Below are positions 47,643 through 58,089 of a stretch of DNA of 64,000 nucleotides, piece after piece. The stretch lies in contig OY365807.1 in the NCBI GenBank assembly GCA_959347315.1, forward strand, positions 59,883,442-59,947,441, in the 5' to 3' direction. The stretch is from Bimastos eiseni. Lineage: Eukaryota; Annelida; Clitellata; Crassiclitellata; Lumbricidae. A program made the position numbers and the translations under genes. Within the stretch, counting starts at the first letter, position 1. Each line of letters opens with the position of its first letter. The notes beneath the pieces are model-generated. The model did no database searches and had not been told where the DNA came from. It saw only the letters and a program-made list of their open reading frames with translations.

Positions 47643-49808
47643 TCATATCATCTGGCGCAGGTTGATTCCGTTGGGCTGGCAGGTCATCAGGATTCGACGC
47701 CAGCAGGATGCCATGAGTCTCAGTTTGTCGTCGATTCTGGTGGGATGGTTCCTGAAAGTAGAAAGCTCACCGGCAGTAACTTCTTCTATTGGCGTTATTG
47801 ACAGATTATTTATTGAGTGATCGGGTAGGTTGAAATGGTTACCTATAGGTGTGTTTGTGTGATTTAGAATTTCAGATGTGTAATCAATAAGTGTTTCTGA
47901 TATTTTTATGCGGGTGCTATTGACATATTGTTTGTTACACAGGTTGCATGTAATGACAAAAACTACATTTTTGCTATTACAATCCAGTGTTTTAGTTATT
48001 TTGTGTTGTCTGCGTGTATATGTGCTTGTGAATTCTTTGGTGACGTTTATGTGTTTGCAGGCGTTGCACGAGTTTGAGTTGCATTTTTTAGACCCCCCCT
48101 GTTTGTTAATATTATTGGTAGTGTTTTTAGTTTTCGGAGGTGCCAAGAGTTCGCCTAAATTCCTATTCCTCGAAAATGCTGCTATGACCCGATGGTTGTT
48201 AGAGTTTTGTTGCTGTTGTAATAGTTTTTTCCATTCGTATACTAGTCTTATTGAGAGCGGATTGTAAGGTATTATGATTGGTAGTATTTGTTTGTTAGTA
48301 GGTGCGTTTCTTAGTTCATATTCAGCCCATATGTTTCGTTTACTTTGTCTAAGTAGTCTGTGATTATATCCTCGTTGTTTGAGACTGTGAAAGAGTATGT
48401 GGCAGGAGTTGTCGTAGTCGATTTTAAATGAAGATAACCTTTTAAACCTTAGTAGTTGTGATTTAAGAATGCCCGTAAATGTGTGTTTTGGGTGAAATGA
48501 TGAATGGTGCAGCAGCTGGTGTGTGTCTGTTTCCTTAAAGTATACCTTAGTTTGTAATGTTGTCATGCCGTTTTCTGTATGTTTGAATATTGTCGTATCT
48601 AAGAAGTTGATTTCCGTGTTGTGGTGTGTAAGAGTGATTGTAATGTCTGGTATTATTGAGTTAAGGAAGTTTTCATATTGTTTTAGTTCTTCTATTGTAC
48701 CGGGCCATATGAAAAAAATGTCATCGAGAAATCTAAAGAAGTCAATGGGTTTTATGTGAAAATCGGTGCAGGCTTGTCTGTCAAATTCTATTAAGTAAAT
48801 GTTGGCCAGATTAGGAGCGAATGATTTACCCATAGCTGTCCCGAATATCTGTAAGAAGAAGTTGTGGCAGAAAGAGAAGTCATTGTTTTTCATTGCAATT
48901 TCAAGTAGTTCCAATAGCTCTTCGTCAGGTCGTTTATGATCAGGATACTTGGAGAAGAAGTCCTTGACATTATTGAGGGTGCGGTCAATATTCATGTTTG
49001 TGTACAGAGAAGTTATGTCACCTGTTACTAGTATGTGTTGGGCGTTAATTTTGCGGTTTCTAATTTTTCTAACGAAGTCATATGTATCTTTAATGTATGA
49101 TGGGTGTTTGTTTGCAAGAGGTTTTAAGAATGAGTCTATGTAATCGCTAATCCTACGTGATTCGGTGCCACAATCACCTACTATGGGGCGTCCTTCTGGC
49201 ATGTCTGGGAGTGTCCATTTGTTTATGGGTTTATGTATTTTTGGAAGAAGGTAGAATTTTCTGTCGTTATCTGTACTTTTAGCGCTAAGATAGTCATATT
49301 GCCTAGTGTTAATGTAGTTTTTTTCAAGGAGGTTGTCTAGAATGTCATTAATTTTCTGTATGGTTTGCTCTTTAAGAGGCACTTTTATCGGATTATAATA
49401 CTTGGTATTTTTTAGTTGTCTATCTACTTCTGTAATGTAAGAGGTTTTGTTTATTACACAAACCATGCCGCCCTTATCTGCAGGTTTTATCAGTATGTTT
49501 TCATTGTTACGTAGCTTAGTTATGCATTGTTTTTGTGTGTGAGTTATGTTTTCATGTTTATTTTTAAAATAATATGAATTATTCCTTATTGGGTATTCGT
49601 GCAAAATAATTTCTGTAGTTTCCTGTATCTGGGTGATTAGTTGTTCAGCTGCTAATGATAAATCTTCGTCTTCAGGTGCCCAGGTGCTCGGGTCCATAAA
49701 TTGCTTGTCAATTTTATTATGTGTCTGGTTGTCATCGCCAAAGTAATCTCTTAGTTTAATAAGTCTAATTAACCTGTGTTGTGCTTTTTCTACCTGTGTG
49801 ATATGCAT
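47643..49808 (-). CDS. ORF2: PLE reverse transcriptase, degenerate GIY-YIG (unit 10)
   Basis: Intact 721-codon copy. Extension in the -1 frame from 50054 to 49809. Confidence 0.95.
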   Translation of the reverse strand: MHITQVEKAQHRLIRLIKLRDYFGDDNQTHNKIDKQFMDPSTWAPEDEDLSLAAEQLITQIQETTEIILHEYPIRNNSYYFKNKHENITHTQKQCITKLRNNENILIKPADKGGMVCVINKTSYITEVDRQLKNTKYYNPIKVPLKEQTIQKINDILDNLLEKNYINTRQYDYLSAKSTDNDRKFYLLPKIHKPINKWTLPDMPEGRPIVGDCGTESRRISDYIDSFLKPLANKHPSYIKDTYDFVRKIRNRKINAQHILVTGDITSLYTNMNIDRTLNNVKDFFSKYPDHKRPDEELLELLEIAMKNNDFSFCHNFFLQIFGTAMGKSFAPNLANIYLIEFDRQACTDFHIKPIDFFRFLDDIFFIWPGTIEELKQYENFLNSIIPDITITLTHHNTEINFLDTTIFKHTENGMTTLQTKVYFKETDTHQLLHHSSFHPKHTFTGILKSQLLRFKRLSSFKIDYDNSCHILFHSLKQRGYNHRLLRQSKRNIWAEYELRNAPTNKQILPIIIPYNPLSIRLVYEWKKLLQQQQNSNNHRVIAAFSRNRNLGELLAPPKTKNTTNNINKQGGSKKCNSNSCNACKHINVTKEFTSTYTRRQHKITKTLDCNSKNVVFVITCNLCNKQYVNSTRIKISETLIDYTSEILNHTNTPIGNHFNLPDHSINNLSITPIEEVTAGELSTFRNHPTRIDDKLRLMASCWRRILMTCQPNGINLRQMI

Positions 49809-50050
49809 TTTGTTGACTGTGGGTATGAATGAGAGTCCCAGGTCCAGTAAGTTAGTTTCAACTGTATTAAGTGTATATTTGGATAGGTTAAGTGTGTAGT
49901 TTGTACGTGCAAATGTTGGGTTAGGGTTAGGGTTAGGGTTAGTATTAGGGTTAGGGTTAGTATTAGGGTTAGTATAGTCAATAGGGTTTTGTTCTAGTGC
50001 CCTAGATTTTGGTGTATTCTTGAATGCGTCTTTGTGTTGAGTTGAGTGTA

Positions 50051-50995
50051 TTAGTTTTTTGTGTGTTGTGTTATGTTTTGTAGAATGCGGAGTTGTGTAT
50101 CCCTAGTGTAGTGTACCTGATCAGGATGTGTGAAGATGTCATGACTAGCCAAAGGTTTAACGAAGCTAAGAGGGTAAGACTTACGTAACTTAGTGTTAAT
50201 GCGTGTAAGATTATCGGTCCAAGGCTGTGAGAAGGTTGGATTGATGGATACACCCACCACGGTAAGAGGTTCCACAGACTTAGTAGAGCAGGCCTCCAAG
50301 AGTAAGTTCATTGCAGGAAGTGTACGAGTAGAAAAGTCGTCGCTCTTGTGGTTGATGCCCATGGCTACGACTAGTCGTTGGATTTGGCCCATAGGCAGTC
50401 CCTTAGCAAGATCAAGAGTATTATGAAAGTTAGCCCCAGAGAAAGATTCTACCTGAAAGCCAGAGGGGATATCAGTACTGACCAAGTGCTTGAAGTTAGA
50501 GTCAGCAATGATAAGGCATTGAGTGTTTGGTTTTATTTGAATCGACCAAGAAGATTTGTCATGCGGACTGTGTTTATGAATGTATCCAGTGGTTGTGTTG
50601 GTGGTGTTAGTTTCGGAGGTTAAGGCGGGAGGAGGAGGAGGAAGCGGAGGAGAAGAAGAGGTAGGAGAGGTAAGTGAGACAACAGATGTAGAAGGTGCAA
50701 AGGATACCCGGGTTTTGGGTGATATGGTTTGTTTCTTGTGTATTGCAGTGTCAGACAGGCGGAGACGGGTTTTCCTAACAGGAGAGGGCGAGTCTGGAAG
50801 GGCGTCCTCATCATCTTCTTCTTCTTCTTCCTGCCCTTCCATCTCAAGGACCGAGAAGGGGTTGTGTGTATGTGTGTGTGTGGGTGGTGTCCGCTTAAGG
50901 CATGGCTTTTTGGCTGGGTTAGGTGGCAAACTGAAACCCTCATGCTCAGGATCGGTAGGATCAATGGGTATGATCCTACCATGCGTGGTCCCCAC
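50051..50995 (-). CDS. ORF1: SGNH-esterase-like (unit 10)
   Basis: Intact copy. Slip heptamer at 50054-50060; first in-frame ATG at 50842. Confidence 0.85.
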   Translation of the reverse strand: MGTTHGRIIPIDPTDPEHEGFSLPPNPAKKPCLKRTPPTHTHTHNPFSVLEMEGQEEEEEDDEDALPDSPSPVRKTRLRLSDTAIHKKQTISPKTRVSFAPSTSVVSLTSPTSSSPPLPPPPPALTSETNTTNTTTGYIHKHSPHDKSSWSIQIKPNTQCLIIADSNFKHLVSTDIPSGFQVESFSGANFHNTLDLAKGLPMGQIQRLVVAMGINHKSDDFSTRTLPAMNLLLEACSTKSVEPLTVVGVSINPTFSQPWTDNLTRINTKLRKSYPLSFVKPLASHDIFTHPDQVHYTRDTQLRILQNITQHTKN

Positions 50996-51069
50996 TACCT
51001 TAGCCTCACTTACGACCAGTCGTTTTAGATCTGGTTCAGTAACCTTACTACCTAGCCTATTCTTGAGCT

Positions 51070-51507
51070 AGGGTTAGGGTTAGGGTTAGGGTTAGGGTTA
51101 GGGTTCAAGGTCCAATCTGGTCAGGGTTAGGGTTAGGGTTAGGGTTAGGGTTAGGGTTAGGGTTAGGGTTAGGGTATAGGGGTTAGGGTTAGGGTTAGGG
51201 TTAGGGTTAGGGTTAGGGTTAGGGTTAGGGTTAGGGTTAGGGTTAGGGTATAGGGGTTGGGGTTAGGGTTAGGGTTAGGGTTAGGGTTAGGGTTAGGGTT
51301 AGGGTTAGGGTAGGGTTAGGGTTAGGGTTAGGGTTAGGGTTAGGGTTAGGGTTAGGGTTAGGGTTAGGGTTAGGGTTAGGGTTAGGGTTAGGGTTAGGGT
51401 TAGGGTTAGTTAGGGTTAGGGTTAGGGTTAGGGTTAGGGTTAGGGTTAGGGTTAGGGTTAGGGTTAGGGTTAGGGTTAGTGTTAGGGTTAGGGTTAGGGT
51501 TAGTTAG
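51070..51507 (+). repeat. Telomeric spacer 10 (438 bp, two TATAGGGG plus TTAGTTAGGG)
   Basis: TATAGGGG near 51174 and 51248, GGGTAGGG near 51309, internal TTAGTTAGGG near 51408. Same length and layout as spacer 12. Confidence 0.95.
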
Positions 51508-51566
51508 ATTGAAAAAAAATAATAACGATACGATATTATTTGTTGAGCACTGGCACAATTTGTTCT

Positions 51567-53732
51567 TCATATCATCTGGCGCAGGTTGATTCCGTTGGGC
51601 TGGCAGGTCATCAGGATTCGACGCCAGCAGGATGCCATGAGTCTCAGTTTGTCGTCGATTCTGGTGGGATGGTTCCTGAAAGTAGAAAGCTCACCGGCAG
51701 TAACTTCTTCTATTGGCGTTATTGACAGATTATTTATTGAGTGATCGGGTAGGTTGAAATGGTTACCTATAGGTGTGTTTGTGTGATTTAGAATTTCAGA
51801 TGTGTAATCAATAAGTGTTTCTGATATTTTTATGCGGGTGCTATTGACATATTGTTTGTTACACAGGTTGCATGTAATGACAAAAACTACATTTTTGCTA
51901 TTACAATCCAGTGTTTTAGTTATTTTGTGTTGTCTGCGTGTATATGTGCTTGTGAATTCTTTGGTGACGTTTATGTGTTTGCAGGCGTTGCACGAGTTTG
52001 AGTTGCATTTTTTAGACCCCCCCTGTTTGTTAATATTATTGGTAGTGTTTTTAGTTTTCGGAGGTGCCAAGAGTTCGCCTAAATTCCTATTCCTCGAAAA
52101 TGCTGCTATGACCCGATGGTTGTTAGAGTTTTGTTGCTGTTGTAATAGTTTTTTCCATTCGTATACTAGTCTTATTGAGAGCGGATTGTAAGGTATTATG
52201 ATTGGTAGTATTTGTTTGTTAGTAGGTGCGTTTCTTAGTTCATATTCAGCCCATATGTTTCGTTTACTTTGTCTAAGTAGTCTGTGATTATATCCTCGTT
52301 GTTTGAGACTGTGAAAGAGTATGTGGCAGGAGTTGTCGTAGTCGATTTTAAATGAAGATAACCTTTTAAACCTTAGTAGTTGTGATTTAAGAATGCCCGT
52401 AAATGTGTGTTTTGGGTGAAATGATGAATGGTGCAGCAGCTGGTGTGTGTCTGTTTCCTTAAAGTATACCTTAGTTTGTAATGTTGTCATGCCGTTTTCT
52501 GTATGTTTGAATATTGTCGTATCTAAGAAGTTGATTTCCGTGTTGTGGTGTGTAAGAGTGATTGTAATGTCTGGTATTATTGAGTTAAGGAAGTTTTCAT
52601 ATTGTTTTAGTTCTTCTATTGTACCGGGCCATATGAAAAAAATGTCATCGAGAAATCTAAAGAAGTCAATGGGTTTTATGTGAAAATCGGTGCAGGCTTG
52701 TCTGTCAAATTCTATTAAGTAAATGTTGGCCAGATTAGGAGCGAATGATTTACCCATAGCTGTCCCGAATATCTGTAAGAAGAAGTTGTGGCAGAAAGAG
52801 AAGTCATTGTTTTTCATTGCAATTTCAAGTAGTTCCAATAGCTCTTCGTCAGGTCGTTTATGATCAGGATACTTGGAGAAGAAGTCCTTGACATTATTGA
52901 GGGTGCGGTCAATATTCATGTTTGTGTACAGAGAAGTTATGTCACCTGTTACTAGTATGTGTTGGGCGTTAATTTTGCGGTTTCTAATTTTTCTAACGAA
53001 GTCATATGTATCTTTAATGTATGATGGGTGTTTGTTTGCAAGAGGTTTTAAGAATGAGTCTATGTAATCGCTAATCCTACGTGATTCGGTGCCACAATCA
53101 CCTACTATGGGGCGTCCTTCTGGCATGTCTGGGAGTGTCCATTTGTTTATGGGTTTATGTATTTTTGGAAGAAGGTAGAATTTTCTGTCGTTATCTGTAC
53201 TTTTAGCGCTAAGATAGTCATATTGCCTAGTGTTAATGTAGTTTTTTTCAAGGAGGTTGTCTAGAATGTCATTAATTTTCTGTATGGTTTGCTCTTTAAG
53301 AGGCACTTTTATCGGATTATAATACTTGGTATTTTTTAGTTGTCTATCTACTTCTGTAATGTAAGAGGTTTTGTTTATTACACAAACCATGCCGCCCTTA
53401 TCTGCAGGTTTTATCAGTATGTTTTCATTGTTACGTAGCTTAGTTATGCATTGTTTTTGTGTGTGAGTTATGTTTTCATGTTTATTTTTAAAATAATATG
53501 AATTATTCCTTATTGGGTATTCGTGCAAAATAATTTCTGTAGTTTCCTGTATCTGGGTGATTAGTTGTTCAGCTGCTAATGATAAATCTTCGTCTTCAGG
53601 TGCCCAGGTGCTCGGGTCCATAAATTGCTTGTCAATTTTATTATGTGTCTGGTTGTCATCGCCAAAGTAATCTCTTAGTTTAATAAGTCTAATTAACCTG
53701 TGTTGTGCTTTTTCTACCTGTGTGATATGCAT
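51567..53732 (-). CDS. ORF2: PLE reverse transcriptase, degenerate GIY-YIG (unit 11)
   Basis: Intact 721-codon copy. Extension in the -1 frame from 53978 to 53733. Confidence 0.95.
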   Translation of the reverse strand: MHITQVEKAQHRLIRLIKLRDYFGDDNQTHNKIDKQFMDPSTWAPEDEDLSLAAEQLITQIQETTEIILHEYPIRNNSYYFKNKHENITHTQKQCITKLRNNENILIKPADKGGMVCVINKTSYITEVDRQLKNTKYYNPIKVPLKEQTIQKINDILDNLLEKNYINTRQYDYLSAKSTDNDRKFYLLPKIHKPINKWTLPDMPEGRPIVGDCGTESRRISDYIDSFLKPLANKHPSYIKDTYDFVRKIRNRKINAQHILVTGDITSLYTNMNIDRTLNNVKDFFSKYPDHKRPDEELLELLEIAMKNNDFSFCHNFFLQIFGTAMGKSFAPNLANIYLIEFDRQACTDFHIKPIDFFRFLDDIFFIWPGTIEELKQYENFLNSIIPDITITLTHHNTEINFLDTTIFKHTENGMTTLQTKVYFKETDTHQLLHHSSFHPKHTFTGILKSQLLRFKRLSSFKIDYDNSCHILFHSLKQRGYNHRLLRQSKRNIWAEYELRNAPTNKQILPIIIPYNPLSIRLVYEWKKLLQQQQNSNNHRVIAAFSRNRNLGELLAPPKTKNTTNNINKQGGSKKCNSNSCNACKHINVTKEFTSTYTRRQHKITKTLDCNSKNVVFVITCNLCNKQYVNSTRIKISETLIDYTSEILNHTNTPIGNHFNLPDHSINNLSITPIEEVTAGELSTFRNHPTRIDDKLRLMASCWRRILMTCQPNGINLRQMI

Positions 53733-53974
53733 TTTGTTGACTGTGGGTATGAATGAGAGTCCCAGGTCCAGTAAGTTAGTTTCAACTGTATTAAGTGTAT
53801 ATTTGGATAGGTTAAGTGTGTAGTTTGTACGTGCAAATGTTGGGTTAGGGTTAGGGTTAGGGTTAGTATTAGGGTTAGGGTTAGTATTAGGGTTAGTATA
53901 GTCAATAGGGTTTTGTTCTAGTGCCCTAGATTTTGGTGTATTCTTGAATGCGTCTTTGTGTTGAGTTGAGTGTA

Positions 53975-54919
53975 TTAGTTTTTTGTGTGTTGTGTTATGT
54001 TTTGTAGAATGCGGAGTTGTGTATCCCTAGTGTAGTGTACCTGATCAGGATGTGTGAAGATGTCATGACTAGCCAAAGGTTTAACGAAGCTAAGAGGGTA
54101 AGACTTACGTAACTTAGTGTTAATGCGTGTAAGATTATCGGTCCAAGGCTGTGAGAAGGTTGGATTGATGGATACACCCACCACGGTAAGAGGTTCCACA
54201 GACTTAGTAGAGCAGGCCTCCAAGAGTAAGTTCATTGCAGGAAGTGTACGAGTAGAAAAGTCGTCGCTCTTGTGGTTGATGCCCATGGCTACGACTAGTC
54301 GTTGGATTTGGCCCATAGGCAGTCCCTTAGCAAGATCAAGAGTATTATGAAAGTTAGCCCCAGAGAAAGATTCTACCTGAAAGCCAGAGGGGATATCAGT
54401 ACTGACCAAGTGCTTGAAGTTAGAGTCAGCAATGATAAGGCATTGAGTGTTTGGTTTTATTTGAATCGACCAAGAAGATTTGTCATGCGGACTGTGTTTA
54501 TGAATGTATCCAGTGGTTGTGTTGGTGGTGTTAGTTTCGGAGGTTAAGGCGGGAGGAGGAGGAGGAAGCGGAGGAGAAGAAGAGGTAGGAGAGGTAAGTG
54601 AGACAACAGATGTAGAAGGTGCAAAGGATACCCGGGTTTTGGGTGATATGGTTTGTTTCTTGTGTATTGCAGTGTCAGACAGGCGGAGACGGGTTTTCCT
54701 AACAGGAGAGGGCGAGTCTGGAAGGGCGTCCTCATCATCTTCTTCTTCTTCTTCCTGCCCTTCCATCTCAAGGACCGAGAAGGGGTTGTGTGTATGTGTG
54801 TGTGTGGGTGGTGTCCGCTTAAGGCATGGCTTTTTGGCTGGGTTAGGTGGCAAACTGAAACCCTCATGCTCAGGATCGGTAGGATCAATGGGTATGATCC
54901 TACCATGCGTGGTCCCCAC
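53975..54919 (-). CDS. ORF1: SGNH-esterase-like (unit 11)
   Basis: Intact copy. Slip heptamer at 53978-53984; first in-frame ATG at 54766. Confidence 0.85.
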   Translation of the reverse strand: MGTTHGRIIPIDPTDPEHEGFSLPPNPAKKPCLKRTPPTHTHTHNPFSVLEMEGQEEEEEDDEDALPDSPSPVRKTRLRLSDTAIHKKQTISPKTRVSFAPSTSVVSLTSPTSSSPPLPPPPPALTSETNTTNTTTGYIHKHSPHDKSSWSIQIKPNTQCLIIADSNFKHLVSTDIPSGFQVESFSGANFHNTLDLAKGLPMGQIQRLVVAMGINHKSDDFSTRTLPAMNLLLEACSTKSVEPLTVVGVSINPTFSQPWTDNLTRINTKLRKSYPLSFVKPLASHDIFTHPDQVHYTRDTQLRILQNITQHTKN

Positions 54920-54993
54920 TACCTTAGCCTCACTTACGACCAGTCGTTTTAGATCTGGTTCAGTAACCTTACTACCTAGCCTATTCTTGAGCT

Positions 54994-55622
54994 AGGGTTA
55001 GGGTTAGGGTTAGGGTTAGGGTTAGGGTTCAAGGTCCAATCTGGTCAGGGTTAGGGTTAGGGTTAGGGTTAGGGTTAGGGTTAGGGTTAGGGTTAGGGTA
55101 TAGGGGTTAGGGTTAGGGTTAGGGTTAGGGTTAGGGTTAGGGTTAGGGTTAGGGTTAGGGTTAGGGTTAGGGTTAGGGTTAGGGTTAGGGTTAGGGTTAG
55201 GGTTAGGGTTAGGGTTAGGGTTAGGGTTAGGGTTAGGGTTAGGGTTAGGGTTAGGGTTAGGGTTAGGGTTAGGGTTAGGGTTAGGGTTAGGGTTAGGGTT
55301 AGGGTTAGGGTTAGGGTTAGGGTTAGGGTTAGGGTTAGGGTTAGGGTTAGGGTTAGGGTTAGGGTTAGGGTTAGGGTTAGGGTTAGGGTTAGGGTTAGGG
55401 TTAGGGTTAGGGTTAGGGTTAGGGTTAGGGTTAGGGTTAGGGTTAGGGTTAGGGTTAGGGTTAGGGTTAGGGTTAGGGTTAGGGTTAGGGTTAGGGTTAG
55501 GGTTAGGGTTAGGGTTAGTTAGGGTTAGGGTTAGGGTTAGGGTTAGGGTTAGGGTTAGGGTTAGGGTTAGGGTTAGGGTTAGGGTTAGTGTTAGGGTTAG
55601 GGTTAGGGTTAGGGTTAGTTAG
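54994..55622 (+). repeat. Telomeric spacer 11 (629 bp, long perfect TTAGGG run)
   Basis: The longest internal spacer. After the islet and a single TATAGGGG (near 55098) it holds about 410 bp of uninterrupted TTAGGG up to TTAGTTAGGG near 55517. The second TATAGGGG and the GGGTAGGG are missing. A perfect run this long looks freshly synthesised by telomerase or copied from a terminal tract. Confidence 0.95.
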
Positions 55623-55681
55623 ATTGAAAAAAAATAATAACGATACGATATTATTTGTTGAGCACTGGCACAATTTGTTCT

Positions 55682-57847
55682 TCATATCATCTGGCGCAGG
55701 TTGATTCCGTTGGGCTGGCAGGTCATCAGGATTCGACGCCAGCAGGATGCCATGAGTCTCAGTTTGTCGTCGATTCTGGTGGGATGGTTCCTGAAAGTAG
55801 AAAGCTCACCGGCAGTAACTTCTTCTATTGGCGTTATTGACAGATTATTTATTGAGTGATCGGGTAGGTTGAAATGGTTACCTATAGGTGTGTTTGTGTG
55901 ATTTAGAATTTCAGATGTGTAATCAATAAGTGTTTCTGATATTTTTATGCGGGTGCTATTGACATATTGTTTGTTACACAGGTTGCATGTAATGACAAAA
56001 ACTACATTTTTGCTATTACAATCCAGTGTTTTAGTTATTTTGTGTTGTCTGCGTGTATATGTGCTTGTGAATTCTTTGGTGACGTTTATGTGTTTGCAGG
56101 CGTTGCACGAGTTTGAGTTGCATTTTTTAGACCCCCCCTGTTTGTTAATATTATTGGTAGTGTTTTTAGTTTTCGGAGGTGCCAAGAGTTCGCCTAAATT
56201 CCTATTCCTCGAAAATGCTGCTATGACCCGATGGTTGTTAGAGTTTTGTTGCTGTTGTAATAGTTTTTTCCATTCGTATACTAGTCTTATTGAGAGCGGA
56301 TTGTAAGGTATTATGATTGGTAGTATTTGTTTGTTAGTAGGTGCGTTTCTTAGTTCATATTCAGCCCATATGTTTCGTTTACTTTGTCTAAGTAGTCTGT
56401 GATTATATCCTCGTTGTTTGAGACTGTGAAAGAGTATGTGGCAGGAGTTGTCGTAGTCGATTTTAAATGAAGATAACCTTTTAAACCTTAGTAGTTGTGA
56501 TTTAAGAATGCCCGTAAATGTGTGTTTTGGGTGAAATGATGAATGGTGCAGCAGCTGGTGTGTGTCTGTTTCCTTAAAGTATACCTTAGTTTGTAATGTT
56601 GTCATGCCGTTTTCTGTATGTTTGAATATTGTCGTATCTAAGAAGTTGATTTCCGTGTTGTGGTGTGTAAGAGTGATTGTAATGTCTGGTATTATTGAGT
56701 TAAGGAAGTTTTCATATTGTTTTAGTTCTTCTATTGTACCGGGCCATATGAAAAAAATGTCATCGAGAAATCTAAAGAAGTCAATGGGTTTTATGTGAAA
56801 ATCGGTGCAGGCTTGTCTGTCAAATTCTATTAAGTAAATGTTGGCCAGATTAGGAGCGAATGATTTACCCATAGCTGTCCCGAATATCTGTAAGAAGAAG
56901 TTGTGGCAGAAAGAGAAGTCATTGTTTTTCATTGCAATTTCAAGTAGTTCCAATAGCTCTTCGTCAGGTCGTTTATGATCAGGATACTTGGAGAAGAAGT
57001 CCTTGACATTATTGAGGGTGCGGTCAATATTCATGTTTGTGTACAGAGAAGTTATGTCACCTGTTACTAGTATGTGTTGGGCGTTAATTTTGCGGTTTCT
57101 AATTTTTCTAACGAAGTCATATGTATCTTTAATGTATGATGGGTGTTTGTTTGCAAGAGGTTTTAAGAATGAGTCTATGTAATCGCTAATCCTACGTGAT
57201 TCGGTGCCACAATCACCTACTATGGGGCGTCCTTCTGGCATGTCTGGGAGTGTCCATTTGTTTATGGGTTTATGTATTTTTGGAAGAAGGTAGAATTTTC
57301 TGTCGTTATCTGTACTTTTAGCGCTAAGATAGTCATATTGCCTAGTGTTAATGTAGTTTTTTTCAAGGAGGTTGTCTAGAATGTCATTAATTTTCTGTAT
57401 GGTTTGCTCTTTAAGAGGCACTTTTATCGGATTATAATACTTGGTATTTTTTAGTTGTCTATCTACTTCTGTAATGTAAGAGGTTTTGTTTATTACACAA
57501 ACCATGCCGCCCTTATCTGCAGGTTTTATCAGTATGTTTTCATTGTTACGTAGCTTAGTTATGCATTGTTTTTGTGTGTGAGTTATGTTTTCATGTTTAT
57601 TTTTAAAATAATATGAATTATTCCTTATTGGGTATTCGTGCAAAATAATTTCTGTAGTTTCCTGTATCTGGGTGATTAGTTGTTCAGCTGCTAATGATAA
57701 ATCTTCGTCTTCAGGTGCCCAGGTGCTCGGGTCCATAAATTGCTTGTCAATTTTATTATGTGTCTGGTTGTCATCGCCAAAGTAATCTCTTAGTTTAATA
57801 AGTCTAATTAACCTGTGTTGTGCTTTTTCTACCTGTGTGATATGCAT
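55682..57847 (-). CDS. ORF2: PLE reverse transcriptase, degenerate GIY-YIG (unit 12)
   Basis: Intact 721-codon copy. Extension in the -1 frame from 58093 to 57848. Confidence 0.95.
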   Translation of the reverse strand: MHITQVEKAQHRLIRLIKLRDYFGDDNQTHNKIDKQFMDPSTWAPEDEDLSLAAEQLITQIQETTEIILHEYPIRNNSYYFKNKHENITHTQKQCITKLRNNENILIKPADKGGMVCVINKTSYITEVDRQLKNTKYYNPIKVPLKEQTIQKINDILDNLLEKNYINTRQYDYLSAKSTDNDRKFYLLPKIHKPINKWTLPDMPEGRPIVGDCGTESRRISDYIDSFLKPLANKHPSYIKDTYDFVRKIRNRKINAQHILVTGDITSLYTNMNIDRTLNNVKDFFSKYPDHKRPDEELLELLEIAMKNNDFSFCHNFFLQIFGTAMGKSFAPNLANIYLIEFDRQACTDFHIKPIDFFRFLDDIFFIWPGTIEELKQYENFLNSIIPDITITLTHHNTEINFLDTTIFKHTENGMTTLQTKVYFKETDTHQLLHHSSFHPKHTFTGILKSQLLRFKRLSSFKIDYDNSCHILFHSLKQRGYNHRLLRQSKRNIWAEYELRNAPTNKQILPIIIPYNPLSIRLVYEWKKLLQQQQNSNNHRVIAAFSRNRNLGELLAPPKTKNTTNNINKQGGSKKCNSNSCNACKHINVTKEFTSTYTRRQHKITKTLDCNSKNVVFVITCNLCNKQYVNSTRIKISETLIDYTSEILNHTNTPIGNHFNLPDHSINNLSITPIEEVTAGELSTFRNHPTRIDDKLRLMASCWRRILMTCQPNGINLRQMI

Positions 57848-58089
57848 TTTGTTGACTGTGGGTATGAATGAGAGTCCCAGGTCCAGTAAGTTAGTTTCAA
57901 CTGTATTAAGTGTATATTTGGATAGGTTAAGTGTGTAGTTTGTACGTGCAAATGTTGGGTTAGGGTTAGGGTTAGGGTTAGTATTAGGGTTAGGGTTAGT
58001 ATTAGGGTTAGTATAGTCAATAGGGTTTTGTTCTAGTGCCCTAGATTTTGGTGTATTCTTGAATGCGTCTTTGTGTTGAGTTGAGTGTA

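Larger units (their letters stand above)
47584..51069 (-). mobile_element. Telomeric PLE unit 10 (core)
   Basis: Full-length core, 3892 bp after unit 9. Confidence 0.93.
51508..54993 (-). mobile_element. Telomeric PLE unit 11 (core)
   Basis: Full-length core, 3924 bp after unit 10. Confidence 0.93.
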
